Shown in pieces: positions 57,345 through 64,000 of a DNA stretch of 64,000 bases. This DNA is from Rhizobium leguminosarum bv. trifolii WSM1325 (GTDB lineage: Bacteria; Pseudomonadota; Alphaproteobacteria; Rhizobiales; Rhizobiaceae): assembly GCA_000023185.1 (NCBI GenBank), contig CP001622.1:496001-560000 (forward strand), in the 5' to 3' direction. The translations under genes and the position numbers were made by a program. The notes under the pieces are model-generated. The model saw nothing but the letters and a program-made list of their open reading frames with translations, made no database searches and was not told where the DNA came from. The number at the start of each line of letters is the position of its first letter. Position 1 is the first letter of the stretch.

Positions 57345-57495
57345 AGCATGTCTCGCAAAAGTGTGCAGCGGTTTTGCGATAAAGACATGCGGAAAAGCAA
57401 AGACCTAAAGCGTGGCAAGCGAATCTGAAAGATCGCGACGCGCTTTAGAGCATGATGCCGAAAAGTGTGAGCGGTTTTCGGGCGAAATCATGCTC
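57345..57495. repeat. Composite RIME-like repeat
   Basis: Two hairpins in sequence: 57346-57390 (GCATGTCT..GCAAAA / TTTTGC..AGACATGC) and 57448-57495 (GAGCATGAT..CCGAAAA / TTTTCGG..AATCATGCTC), joined by AAGACCTAAAGCGTGGCAAG and GATCGCGACGCGCTTTAG. Parts recur at 13120-13200, 9573-9614 and, inverted, at 37180-37278. This is the fullest copy in the window. Confidence 0.75.
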
Positions 57496-57526
57496 TCACT
57501 ATTGAATTGAGAAATGGATTGATCTG

Positions 57527-58336
57527 ATGAGCGACATGGAGAAAGCCCGCTGGCAGAGCGATCTCACGCTGATCGCCGATGCTGCGAAAGAGGCGGGCGC
57601 CGTCGCTTTCGGCTTCTTCAACCAGTCGCCTGAGGTCTGGTGGAAGAACGAGGACCGTTCGCCCGTCAGCGCCGCCGATTTCGCCGCCAACAAGACGCTC
57701 GAGACCATCCTGCGCAAGGCCCGGCCGGATTATGGCTGGCTGTCGGAAGAAACCGACGACGATGCCGACCGCCTTTCACGCGAAACGCTGTTCATCATCG
57801 ATCCGATCGACGGCACGCGCGCCTTCCTCGGCGGGCAGAAGGTCTGGTGCGTCAGCGTCGCGGTGGTTCATCGTGGCCGGCCGGTCGCTGGCGTGCTCTA
57901 TGCCCCGGCGCTCGAGGAGTTCTATGAGGCGGTCGAGGGCGGCGTGGCGCTGAAGAACGGCGTCCCCTTCACCGTCTCGGCGGCCGGACCGGAAGAGATG
58001 AGCCGCCTTGCAATCGGCGAAGACCTGCTGAAGACCTTTCCGACGGAATTCCGCGATCGGGTGACGCGCGAGAAATACATTCCCTCGCTGGCCTATCGCA
58101 TCGCCATGGTGGCGGACGGTCGTCTCGACGGCACCTTCGTCAAGGGCAATTCACATGATTGGGACCTTGCCGCTGCCGATCTGATCCTCGTCTGTGCCGG
58201 CGGCGGCCTCGTCGACATCGAAGGCCGGCCGATTGTCTACAATCGCGCCGAAGTCACCCACAATGTCCTCTGCGCGGCCCCAACGCCCCGCATCAGTGAG
58301 TTCCTCGCGGCCTTTGCGGGGCGACGAGACAGTTGA
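57527..58336 (+). CDS. Inositol monophosphatase family protein, CysQ-like
   Basis: The 269-residue product has the lithium-sensitive phosphatase signature: EETDDD (metal-binding Glu), FIIDPIDGTRAFLGGQKVWC (DPxDGT), and the C-terminal WDLAAADLILVCAGGGLVD (WDxAA). Members include CysQ (3'-phosphoadenosine-5'-phosphate phosphatase) and IMPase; the GTRAFLGG form and the length suggest a CysQ-type enzyme. ATG 57527 lies just after a repeat. Role in sulfate assimilation or inositol metabolism not decided. Confidence 0.88.
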   Translation: MSDMEKARWQSDLTLIADAAKEAGAVAFGFFNQSPEVWWKNEDRSPVSAADFAANKTLETILRKARPDYGWLSEETDDDADRLSRETLFIIDPIDGTRAFLGGQKVWCVSVAVVHRGRPVAGVLYAPALEEFYEAVEGGVALKNGVPFTVSAAGPEEMSRLAIGEDLLKTFPTEFRDRVTREKYIPSLAYRIAMVADGRLDGTFVKGNSHDWDLAAADLILVCAGGGLVDIEGRPIVYNRAEVTHNVLCAAPTPRISEFLAAFAGRRDS

Positions 58337-58397
58337 CGTTTCCGTCAAAATCCCGCAGATGGGTGGCGGAGGAGAATAGGCAGAAAGAGAAGAAAAA

Positions 58398-58643
58398 ATG
58401 ACTGACTCCGGTGACAAGAAGCAGCTTCTGCATCTCGTTTTTGGCGGCGAACTGGAAAGCCTCGATGACGTCCAGTTCCGTGATCTGCAGGGTCTCGATA
58501 TCGTCGGCATTTTCCCGGATTATGCCACGGCGCTGACGGCCTGGAAGTCGAAGGCGCAGCAGACGGTCGACAATGCGCATATGCGCTACTTCATCGTCCA
58601 CATGCATCGTTTGCTCGATCCGCAGGAAAAGCCCAAGGGCTGA
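58398..58643 (+). CDS. DUF4170 family protein
   Basis: The 81-residue product matches DUF4170, a small alphaproteobacterial family often next to waaA: VFGGELESLDDVQFRDLQGL and IVGIFPDYATALTAWKSKAQ, ending with MRYFIVHMHRLLDPQEK. ATG 58398 follows AAAGAGAAG. Function unknown; the neighbourhood suggests a link to lipid A or Kdo metabolism. Confidence 0.85.
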   Translation: MTDSGDKKQLLHLVFGGELESLDDVQFRDLQGLDIVGIFPDYATALTAWKSKAQQTVDNAHMRYFIVHMHRLLDPQEKPKG

Positions 58644-58816
58644 GCTTAGCAAGTTCCGCCGGCCGGCCGCTCGTCGAGCGGAGCTTTGGTGCACCGGGCG
58701 CGCCCGTCGATCCGGATTGTTGGACGCATTCTGAACAAATTAATCGGCCATTGCGGCCGCAACGATAATTAGGGAATGGGTTTGATGTCGATCGGTTTTG
58801 ATCGGAGGCTGGCGCG

Positions 58817-60136
58817 ATGAGTTCCCGGATGGCGCGGTTCGGTCTGAACGCATACCGTCTGGCGGGAACCGTGGCCTCTCCAGTCGTCGGCCTCTATATC
58901 ACCTACCGCACGGCCAAGGGCAAGGAAGACCGGGCCCGCCGCCTGGAGCGCTTCGGCTATCCGAGCGCCAACCGGCCGCAGGGCCCGCTCATCTGGTTTC
59001 ACGCCGCAAGCGTCGGTGAAACCAACGCCGTCATCCCGCTGATCCGCGAAATCCGCCGCCGCGACATCCATGTCATCCTGACGACCGGCACCATCACCTC
59101 GGCCAAGCTCGCCGCCGAGCGCCTCGGCCTGGAAGCGATCCATCAATATGTGCCGCTCGACCTGAAGCCCTCCGTCAGCCGCTTCCTCGATTATTGGCAG
59201 CCCGATTGCGCCATCATCGCCGAATCCGAGATCTGGCCGGCAACGGTGCTGGAACTCGGCCGCCGCCGCATTCCGCAGATCCTGATCAATGCCCGCATGT
59301 CGGACCGCTCCTTTGCCCGCTGGCGCCGCCGCCCGGCGATCGCCGAAGCCTTGTTCGAGAATCTTGCCCTCGTCATCGCCCAGTCGGATGTCGATGCCGA
59401 ACGTTTCCGCGATCTCGGCGCTGTGCCCGTCATCACCTCGGGCAATCTGAAGGTCGATACCGACGCACCGCCCTATGACAGCGCTGTCTTCGCCCGCTAC
59501 AAGAAGCAGATCGGCGAGCGCAAGACCTGGGCGGCGATCTCGACCTTCGACGGAGAGGAGAACGCTGCCGCCATCGTTCACCGGGCGCTCAGGGAGCGCG
59601 ACCGCCAGTTGACGATTATTGTGCCGCGCCATCCCGAGCGCAGCGACGAGATCGAGGCGGCCCTCGTCAAGCAGGGGCTGAAGGTCGCCCGCCGCACCCG
59701 CGACGATGTCTTGTCCGCCGATGTCGATATTTTCCTCGGCGATACGATCGGCGAAATGGGTCTTTATCTCCGTCTGACGGAAATCGCCTTCGTCGGCCGC
59801 TCGCTCTTTGCCGAAGGCGGCCAGAACCCGCTGGAGCCAGCCATGCTCGGCTGCGCCATTCTCTCCGGCGGCCATGTGCAGAATTTCCGCGATGCCTATC
59901 AGAAGCTTGCCCGCAGCGGCAGCGCCCGCATGGTGCGCGATACTGAAATGCTGGCCAAGGGTGTGCATTATCTGCTGATCAACGACGACGCCCGCCGCAA
60001 CATGATCGAGGCCGGCATCACCGCCGTGCACGAGATGCGCGGCGCGCTGACGGCAACGGTAAAGGGGCTGGAACCCTATATCAATCCGCTGACGGTGAAG
60101 GCGCGGCTGCTGCCCAAGGCCGTGGCCCAGGTCTGA
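58817..60136 (+). CDS. waaA: 3-deoxy-D-manno-octulosonic acid transferase
   Basis: Transfers Kdo residues from CMP-Kdo to lipid IVA at the cytoplasmic face of the inner membrane. The 439-residue product has an N-terminal membrane-anchoring stretch (LAGTVASPVVGLYITYRTAK), WFHAASVGETNAVIPLIREI with the catalytic Glu (about residue 60), the AESEIWPATVLELGRRRIP segment, and IIVPRHPERSDEIEAALVKQ in the nucleotide-binding half, with GGQNPLEPAMLGCAILSGGH near the end. First of a waaA-HAD-lpxK cluster. Confidence 0.95.
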   Translation: MSSRMARFGLNAYRLAGTVASPVVGLYITYRTAKGKEDRARRLERFGYPSANRPQGPLIWFHAASVGETNAVIPLIREIRRRDIHVILTTGTITSAKLAAERLGLEAIHQYVPLDLKPSVSRFLDYWQPDCAIIAESEIWPATVLELGRRRIPQILINARMSDRSFARWRRRPAIAEALFENLALVIAQSDVDAERFRDLGAVPVITSGNLKVDTDAPPYDSAVFARYKKQIGERKTWAAISTFDGEENAAAIVHRALRERDRQLTIIVPRHPERSDEIEAALVKQGLKVARRTRDDVLSADVDIFLGDTIGEMGLYLRLTEIAFVGRSLFAEGGQNPLEPAMLGCAILSGGHVQNFRDAYQKLARSGSARMVRDTEMLAKGVHYLLINDDARRNMIEAGITAVHEMRGALTATVKGLEPYINPLTVKARLLPKAVAQV

Positions 60137-60145
60137 GGAGCGACG

Positions 60146-60868
60146 ATGTCGGCAGTGGCCTCTATCAAAGGCATTCTCTTCGACAAGGACGGCACGCTGC
60201 TCGACTATGACGAGAGCTGGCTGCCGGTCAACCGCGAGCTTGCCCGCATCGCCGCCAGAGGGGATGAGCTTCTCGCCAACCGGCTGCTGTCGGCCTGCGG
60301 CATGGATCCGGTGACCGGCCATATCGTTCCCGACAGCCTGCTTGCCGCCGGCAATACCCGTCAGATCGCCTCAGGCCTTGTTGCCGCGGGTTCGATGGTG
60401 GATGTCGACGAACTGACGGTCCGCCTCGACGACCTGTTTTCCAGTGCCGCCGAATTTTCCGTGCCGGTGACCGACCTCGCCGGCTTCTTCGAGCGGCTGC
60501 ATCGGCGCGGCTTCAAGCTCGGTGTCGCCTCCAGCGACAATGAGCGGTCGATCCGCCAGACGGCGGAACGTTTCGGTTTTGCCCGCTATATCGATTACAT
60601 CGCCGGCTACGACAGCGGTTTCGGCGTCAAGCCGGAGCCCGGCATGGTGCTCGGCTTCTGCGCTGCGACCGGTCTTTTGCCTGAAGAGGTCGCCATGGTC
60701 GGCGATAACAATCACGATCTGCACATGGGTCTGAATGCCGGCACGGGTCTCAGGATCGCGGTGCTGACCGGCACCGGTTCGCGGGAGACGCTTGCCGCCG
60801 CGGCCGATCATGTGCTCGACGATATCACCGCCATCGAGACGCTGCTGCCCGACTTGCAGCCGGCCTGA
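60146..60868 (+). CDS. HAD family phosphatase between waaA and lpxK
   Basis: The 240-residue product has HAD motifs: ILFDKDGTLLDYDESWLPVN (motif I), GVASSDNERSIRQTAERFG (motif II, Ser), SGFGVKPEPGMVLGFCAATG (motif III, Lys) and MVGDNNHDLHMGLNAGTGLR (motif IV). It resembles phosphoglycolate phosphatase (Gph)-type enzymes. Beside glcDEF elsewhere in the window, a phosphoglycolate role is tempting, but the position in an LPS cluster points to a different substrate. Nine bp separate it from waaA. Confidence 0.9.
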   Translation: MSAVASIKGILFDKDGTLLDYDESWLPVNRELARIAARGDELLANRLLSACGMDPVTGHIVPDSLLAAGNTRQIASGLVAAGSMVDVDELTVRLDDLFSSAAEFSVPVTDLAGFFERLHRRGFKLGVASSDNERSIRQTAERFGFARYIDYIAGYDSGFGVKPEPGMVLGFCAATGLLPEEVAMVGDNNHDLHMGLNAGTGLRIAVLTGTGSRETLAAAADHVLDDITAIETLLPDLQPA

Positions 60869-60934
60869 CCGGTAAGGGCTTGCATTTTTTCAGGTTTTGG
60901 CTTCTCAATCCGACCGGTCGAAAAGCAGGGGACT

Positions 60935-61015
60935 GGCTGTCGCTAAAGCAATTCCAGCAAAAGTGCACGGCGGTTTTGCCGGGAAAAGCGCGCAGCGACT
61001 TTCCCAAGGGATTGC
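60935..61015. repeat. RIME-like intergenic repeat
   Basis: GTCGCTAAAGCAATTCCAGC and AAAAGTGCACGGCGGTTTTG, with a palindromic centre, followed by AAAGCGCGCAGCGACTTTCC. It lies between the HAD phosphatase gene and lpxK and overlaps the lpxK upstream region. Confidence 0.6.
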
Positions 61016-61051
61016 GTGAGAACAAGCCGGACAGGGGAGCGGGACGGCAAG

Positions 61052-62095
61052 ATGATATCCGAAGCGCCACCGTTCTGGTGGAGGAAAGCCGATTGGCGGG
61101 CCTGGCTGCTGCTGCCGCTTTCTTTTCTCTATGGCCGTATCGCCAGCCACCGCATGGCCCATGCGCGCCGCGCTTCCGTTCCCATCCCGGTCATCTGCGT
61201 CGGCAATTTCACCGTCGGCGGCGCCGGCAAGACGCCGACGGCGCTGACGATCGCTCGCGCCGCCAAGGCGAAGGGGCTGAAGCCCGGCTTTCTCAGCAGG
61301 GGTTACGGCGGCTCGCTCGATGTGACCACCGTGGTCGATCCCGATCATCACCGGGCGATTGCCGTCGGCGACGAGCCGTTGTTGCTTGCCCAGGAAGCGC
61401 TGACGGTGATTTCGCGCCGGCGCGTCGAAGGAGCTGCACGGCTGGTGGCGGAGGGCGCCGATCTCATCATCATGGATGACGGTTTCCAGAGTGCCCGGCT
61501 GGCGATCGACTATGCCCTGCTCGTCATCGACGCGACGCGCGGCCTCGGCAACGGCCATATCGTGCCGGGTGGCCCGGTCCGCGCGCCGATCCGCCAGCAG
61601 CTGCGGTCCGCGACCGCTCTGCTGAAGGTTGGCGGCGGCAATGCCGCCGACAGGATCGTCCGCATGGCGGCGCGCGCGGCAAAGCCCTATTTCACCGCAT
61701 CGCTGAAAGTCCGGGGCGACAACACGCTGGCCGGCACCAAGGTGCTCGCCTTTGCCGGCATCGCCGATCCCGCCAAATTCTTCCGCACGGTCGAATCCCG
61801 CGGCGCCGAGATCGTCGTCGCCAAGTCCTTCGGCGATCACGAGCACCTGACCGAGGAGGAGATCGACGACATCCTGACAACCGCCGAGCGTCAAGGTCTC
61901 TTGATCGTCACCACCTCCAAGGATTTCGTCCGCCTGTCCGGCCATCAGGGCAAGGCGGCACGGCTCGTCGAAAAGAGCCGGGTGATCGAGGTCGACATGG
62001 TCTTCGAGGATCACCTCGCCCCCAGCCTGATCATCGACCGGGCGATCGTCGCCTGCCGCGAGCGGCGGCTGCGGGAAATGAAGGCTGGGGCTTAG
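61052..62095 (+). CDS. lpxK: Tetraacyldisaccharide 4'-kinase
   Basis: Phosphorylates the 4' position of the lipid A disaccharide at the inner membrane. The 347-residue product has an N-terminal hydrophobic patch ([20 protein letters not shown]), the Walker [21 protein letters not shown] (about residues 52-71), and [23 protein letters not shown] 61052 is preferred; a start 12 codons upstream (61016) lacks a site. In rhizobia the 4'-phosphate is later removed by LpxF, but lipid A synthesis still passes through LpxK. Confidence 0.94.
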   Translation: MISEAPPFWWRKADWRAWLLLPLSFLYGRIASHRMAHARRASVPIPVICVGNFTVGGAGKTPTALTIARAAKAKGLKPGFLSRGYGGSLDVTTVVDPDHHRAIAVGDEPLLLAQEALTVISRRRVEGAARLVAEGADLIIMDDGFQSARLAIDYALLVIDATRGLGNGHIVPGGPVRAPIRQQLRSATALLKVGGGNAADRIVRMAARAAKPYFTASLKVRGDNTLAGTKVLAFAGIADPAKFFRTVESRGAEIVVAKSFGDHEHLTEEEIDDILTTAERQGLLIVTTSKDFVRLSGHQGKAARLVEKSRVIEVDMVFEDHLAPSLIIDRAIVACRERRLREMKAGA

Positions 62096-62178
62096 AGCTC
62101 CATAGCCGGTATGTCGGAATTCATCGGAACTTGCTGCTGTCGTCATCGCATCACGATATCAGCGCGTAATACGCATCG

Positions 62179-63084
62179 TCACAAACCCTGCAGATTTGAC
62201 CAGAAGCGTTCGAGGGCGGCTGAGCCGCTGCCCTGCTTGCGGATAGCGAGGACGTTCAGGGTGACCTCAGCCTGTCGCGCGTCGACGATACAGAGTTCGT
62301 TCCGCTCTATCTCGCGGGTCGCAGAGCTTTCCGGCAGCCAGCCGATGCCTTTCCCCGCGAGAATCATGCGCTTGACCGACTCCGACATCGAGTTTTCATA
62401 GGTTACTCGAAAGCTCCGCCCTGTCTTCTGCATGTCGAGCATGAGCTGAGTTTGCACTTTTCCGAGAAAGCAGTCGGATGAATAGGCGACGAGAGGCATA
62501 TCTTCGTTTCCGGGCCAAGTTGCCAAGTCGATGACCGGGTTTCCTCGTTGATCTGCCTTGCTGACGAGGTGGAAAGGATCGATTCTGATAACCTTCGAGG
62601 AGAACTGCCCGGTCTGCAGGACCGGTGGCCCGAACTCGTGGGAATAGCAAAAGGCGATGTCGCAGCGGCCGAGCGCAAGCGATTCTACGCAGTCGTAGAA
62701 GTCCGTCGCATGCATCCGGGTTATGAAGGGACCGGTGCGTTGTTCGACGCTCGTAAGAAGATCGGGAAAGATACTAAGAGCGATGGTGTGCAGCGCGCTG
62801 AAGGTGAGCACCTCGATGCCGGCGCGTGCCTGTTGCCGGCATTCATCGCGGACGCGGTAGATTTCGCGCATCAACTCACGGCTCGACTCGAGAAACGTCT
62901 CCCCGGCGTTCGTTAGCCTGACCGGATAGGAGCTGCGATCGATCAGCGCGGCGCCGATCCAGTTTTCCAGCGCCCTTATTCTGCGGCTGAAGGCGGGCTG
63001 CGTCACATGTCGGGCCGCTGCGGCGGTAGAAAAGTTCCGCACGGCCGCGAGTTCCATGAAGTCTTCTAGCCAACCGAGTTCCAT
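62179..63084 (-). CDS. LysR family transcriptional regulator
   Basis: The 301-residue product has the LysR helix-turn-helix (GWLEDFMELAAVRNFSTAAA, then HVTQPAFSRRIRALENWIGA) and an effector domain. ATG 63084 (MELGWLEDFME) is the usual start of this type; the frame from 63138 adds 18 residues. It is divergent from the aminotransferase gene, about 167 bp apart, and likely controls it. It also has an unusually long Cys/His-rich middle (TDFYDCVESLALGRCDIAFC) of unknown meaning. Confidence 0.9.
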   Translation of the reverse strand: MELGWLEDFMELAAVRNFSTAAAARHVTQPAFSRRIRALENWIGAALIDRSSYPVRLTNAGETFLESSRELMREIYRVRDECRQQARAGIEVLTFSALHTIALSIFPDLLTSVEQRTGPFITRMHATDFYDCVESLALGRCDIAFCYSHEFGPPVLQTGQFSSKVIRIDPFHLVSKADQRGNPVIDLATWPGNEDMPLVAYSSDCFLGKVQTQLMLDMQKTGRSFRVTYENSMSESVKRMILAGKGIGWLPESSATREIERNELCIVDARQAEVTLNVLAIRKQGSGSAALERFWSNLQGL

Positions 63085-63251
63085 CACAAACCTTATGCAA
63101 ATTTTGCATAAGTTATCGGAAAACGGCATTTGCCGCAACGGAGCCTGCCTGTCAGCCTCGCTCTCAAAGGACGAGAAACATTGTCCGCAAAATGCCTCTT
63201 AAGATGGCTCGTTGATGCAGCCGCCACCTGTATTTCTTTGGGATTGATCTC

Positions 63252-64000
63252 ATGCGCCAAGTCTATGTTAATGGGGACTATCTGCCTGAAACCGAGGCCC
63301 GGATTTCTGTCTTTGATCGGGGCTTTCTGTTTGCCGACGGGGTCTATGAGGTAACGCTCGTACTCGACCGTAAGCTTGTTGATTTTGCGGGCCATATGCG
63401 CCGCCTGCGCCACTCGCTCGGCGAACTCGACATGGCTTTCGCACTGACCAACGAGAAACTGCTGGATATCCATCGGGAACTGATCCGGCGGAACGATATC
63501 GAGGAAGGGCTGGTCTATCTGCAAGTGACCCGGGGGGCCGCCGATCGCGACTTTCTCTTTCCCGCCGATGCGACGCCCAGAACGGTCGTGGTTTTCACGC
63601 AGAAAAAATCGCTCGTTGATAGCCCATTGGCGGAGCGCGGGCTCCATGTCATCACGGTGGAAGATTTGCGGTGGCGACGTTGCGATATCAAGACGGTGCA
63701 ACTCCTCTACCCCTCCATGGCAAAGATGGAAGCCAAGTCGCGCGGCGCCGACGACGCGTGGATGGTCAGAGATGGCTTTGTGACCGAAGGCTCATCGAAC
63801 AATGCCTATATGGTGACCCTGGAGGGCACGGTTGTGACAAGGGATCTCTCAACCGATATCCTGCGCGGGATCACGCGTGAGGCTGTTTTGCAATGCGCAC
63901 AGGATCTTCAGCTGAGAATCGAGGAGCGTCCGTTTACCGTCGAGGAGGTCGAGAACGCCGCCGAGGCGTTTTCGACCTCCTCATCCGGCCTGGTCAGTCC
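63252..64000 (+). CDS. Class IV aminotransferase (D-alanine aminotransferase-like), 3'-truncated
   Basis: PLP-dependent transaminase of the fold-type IV group, including D-amino-acid and branched-chain transaminases. The visible 249 residues begin MRQVYVNGDYLPETEARISV, with VFDRGFLFADGVYEVT near the N-terminus, then RRCDIKTVQLLYPSMAKMEA with the PLP lysine, and VTEGSSNNAYMVTLEG. The RGAADRDFLFP segment fits D-amino-acid transaminase. The frame is open at the window end. Substrate cannot be decided here. Confidence 0.9.
   Translation, partial: MRQVYVNGDYLPETEARISVFDRGFLFADGVYEVTLVLDRKLVDFAGHMRRLRHSLGELDMAFALTNEKLLDIHRELIRRNDIEEGLVYLQVTRGAADRDFLFPADATPRTVVVFTQKKSLVDSPLAERGLHVITVEDLRWRRCDIKTVQLLYPSMAKMEAKSRGADDAWMVRDGFVTEGSSNNAYMVTLEGTVVTRDLSTDILRGITREAVLQCAQDLQLRIEERPFTVEEVENAAEAFSTSSSGLVS

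Overview
The window looks like a chromosomal segment of a fast-growing rhizobium close to Rhizobium etli / R. leguminosarum. Reasons: GC-rich coding sequence with strong third-position GC bias; a set of genes whose products look alphaproteobacterial (short HisG with a separate HisZ, a DUF4170 gene beside waaA, an LpxQ-like lipid A oxidase, GCS2-type GshA); and many copies of the mosaic palindromic intergenic repeats (RIME-like) found in rhizobia. The species assignment is inference; no database search was possible.

Layout. 1-3757: end of a metallo-beta-lactamase-fold hydrolase, guaB, and two small membrane proteins. 3758-9472: a 1015-residue type V autotransporter built on 50-residue repeats, a TetR regulator, a LysR regulator and a DUF1127 protein. 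9632-15305, nearly all on the minus strand: DUF937 protein, gshA, rsmE, a Pit phosphate transporter and a NUDIX hydrolase. 15560-20606: three LysR regulators interleaved with a divergent adenosylhomocysteinase-like protein and a quinone-reductase-like dehydrogenase. 20766-24963: glcDEF (glycolate oxidase), split by a perfect 45-bp inverted repeat. 25006-31343: envelope genes (LpxQ-like, two L,D-transpeptidases), tag, a HAD phosphatase and an aldo/keto reductase. 31408-33060: small secreted Met/His/Cys-rich proteins and an orphan Rossmann-like protein. 33158-36534: hisS-hisZ-hisG. 36614-39297: DoxX, a glutathione transferase, a PAS-only protein and about 0.7 kb with no convincing gene. 39298-41395: groEL-groES behind a CIRCE operator. 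41705-51623: HAD phosphatase, ribF, ileS, a lipoprotein, tadA, an RluB-type pseudouridine synthase with a long Arg/Gly/Asp-rich repeat tail, rsmD and a patatin-like protein. 51636-53972: a probable metal-linked cluster (secreted His-rich protein, PepSY reductase-like protein, DUF2946-like protein). 54064-62095: CPA2 antiporter, pmbA, a cysQ-like phosphatase, DUF4170, waaA, a HAD phosphatase and lpxK. 62179-64000: a LysR regulator divergent from a class IV (D-amino-acid) aminotransferase that runs off the window.

Most of the window is core housekeeping: purine and histidine synthesis, translation, chaperonin, glutathione, and lipopolysaccharide (waaA and lpxK for Kdo2-lipid A, LpxQ for later lipid A oxidation). 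I see no phage, transposase, CRISPR array, rRNA or tRNA. The less ordinary items are the repeat-built autotransporter, the diverged adenosylhomocysteinase-like protein, the repeat tail on the pseudouridine synthase, the copied groEL 3' end, the glcE-glcF inverted repeat and the two small-protein clusters that look copper-related. I did not find a clear, wholly new multi-gene system.
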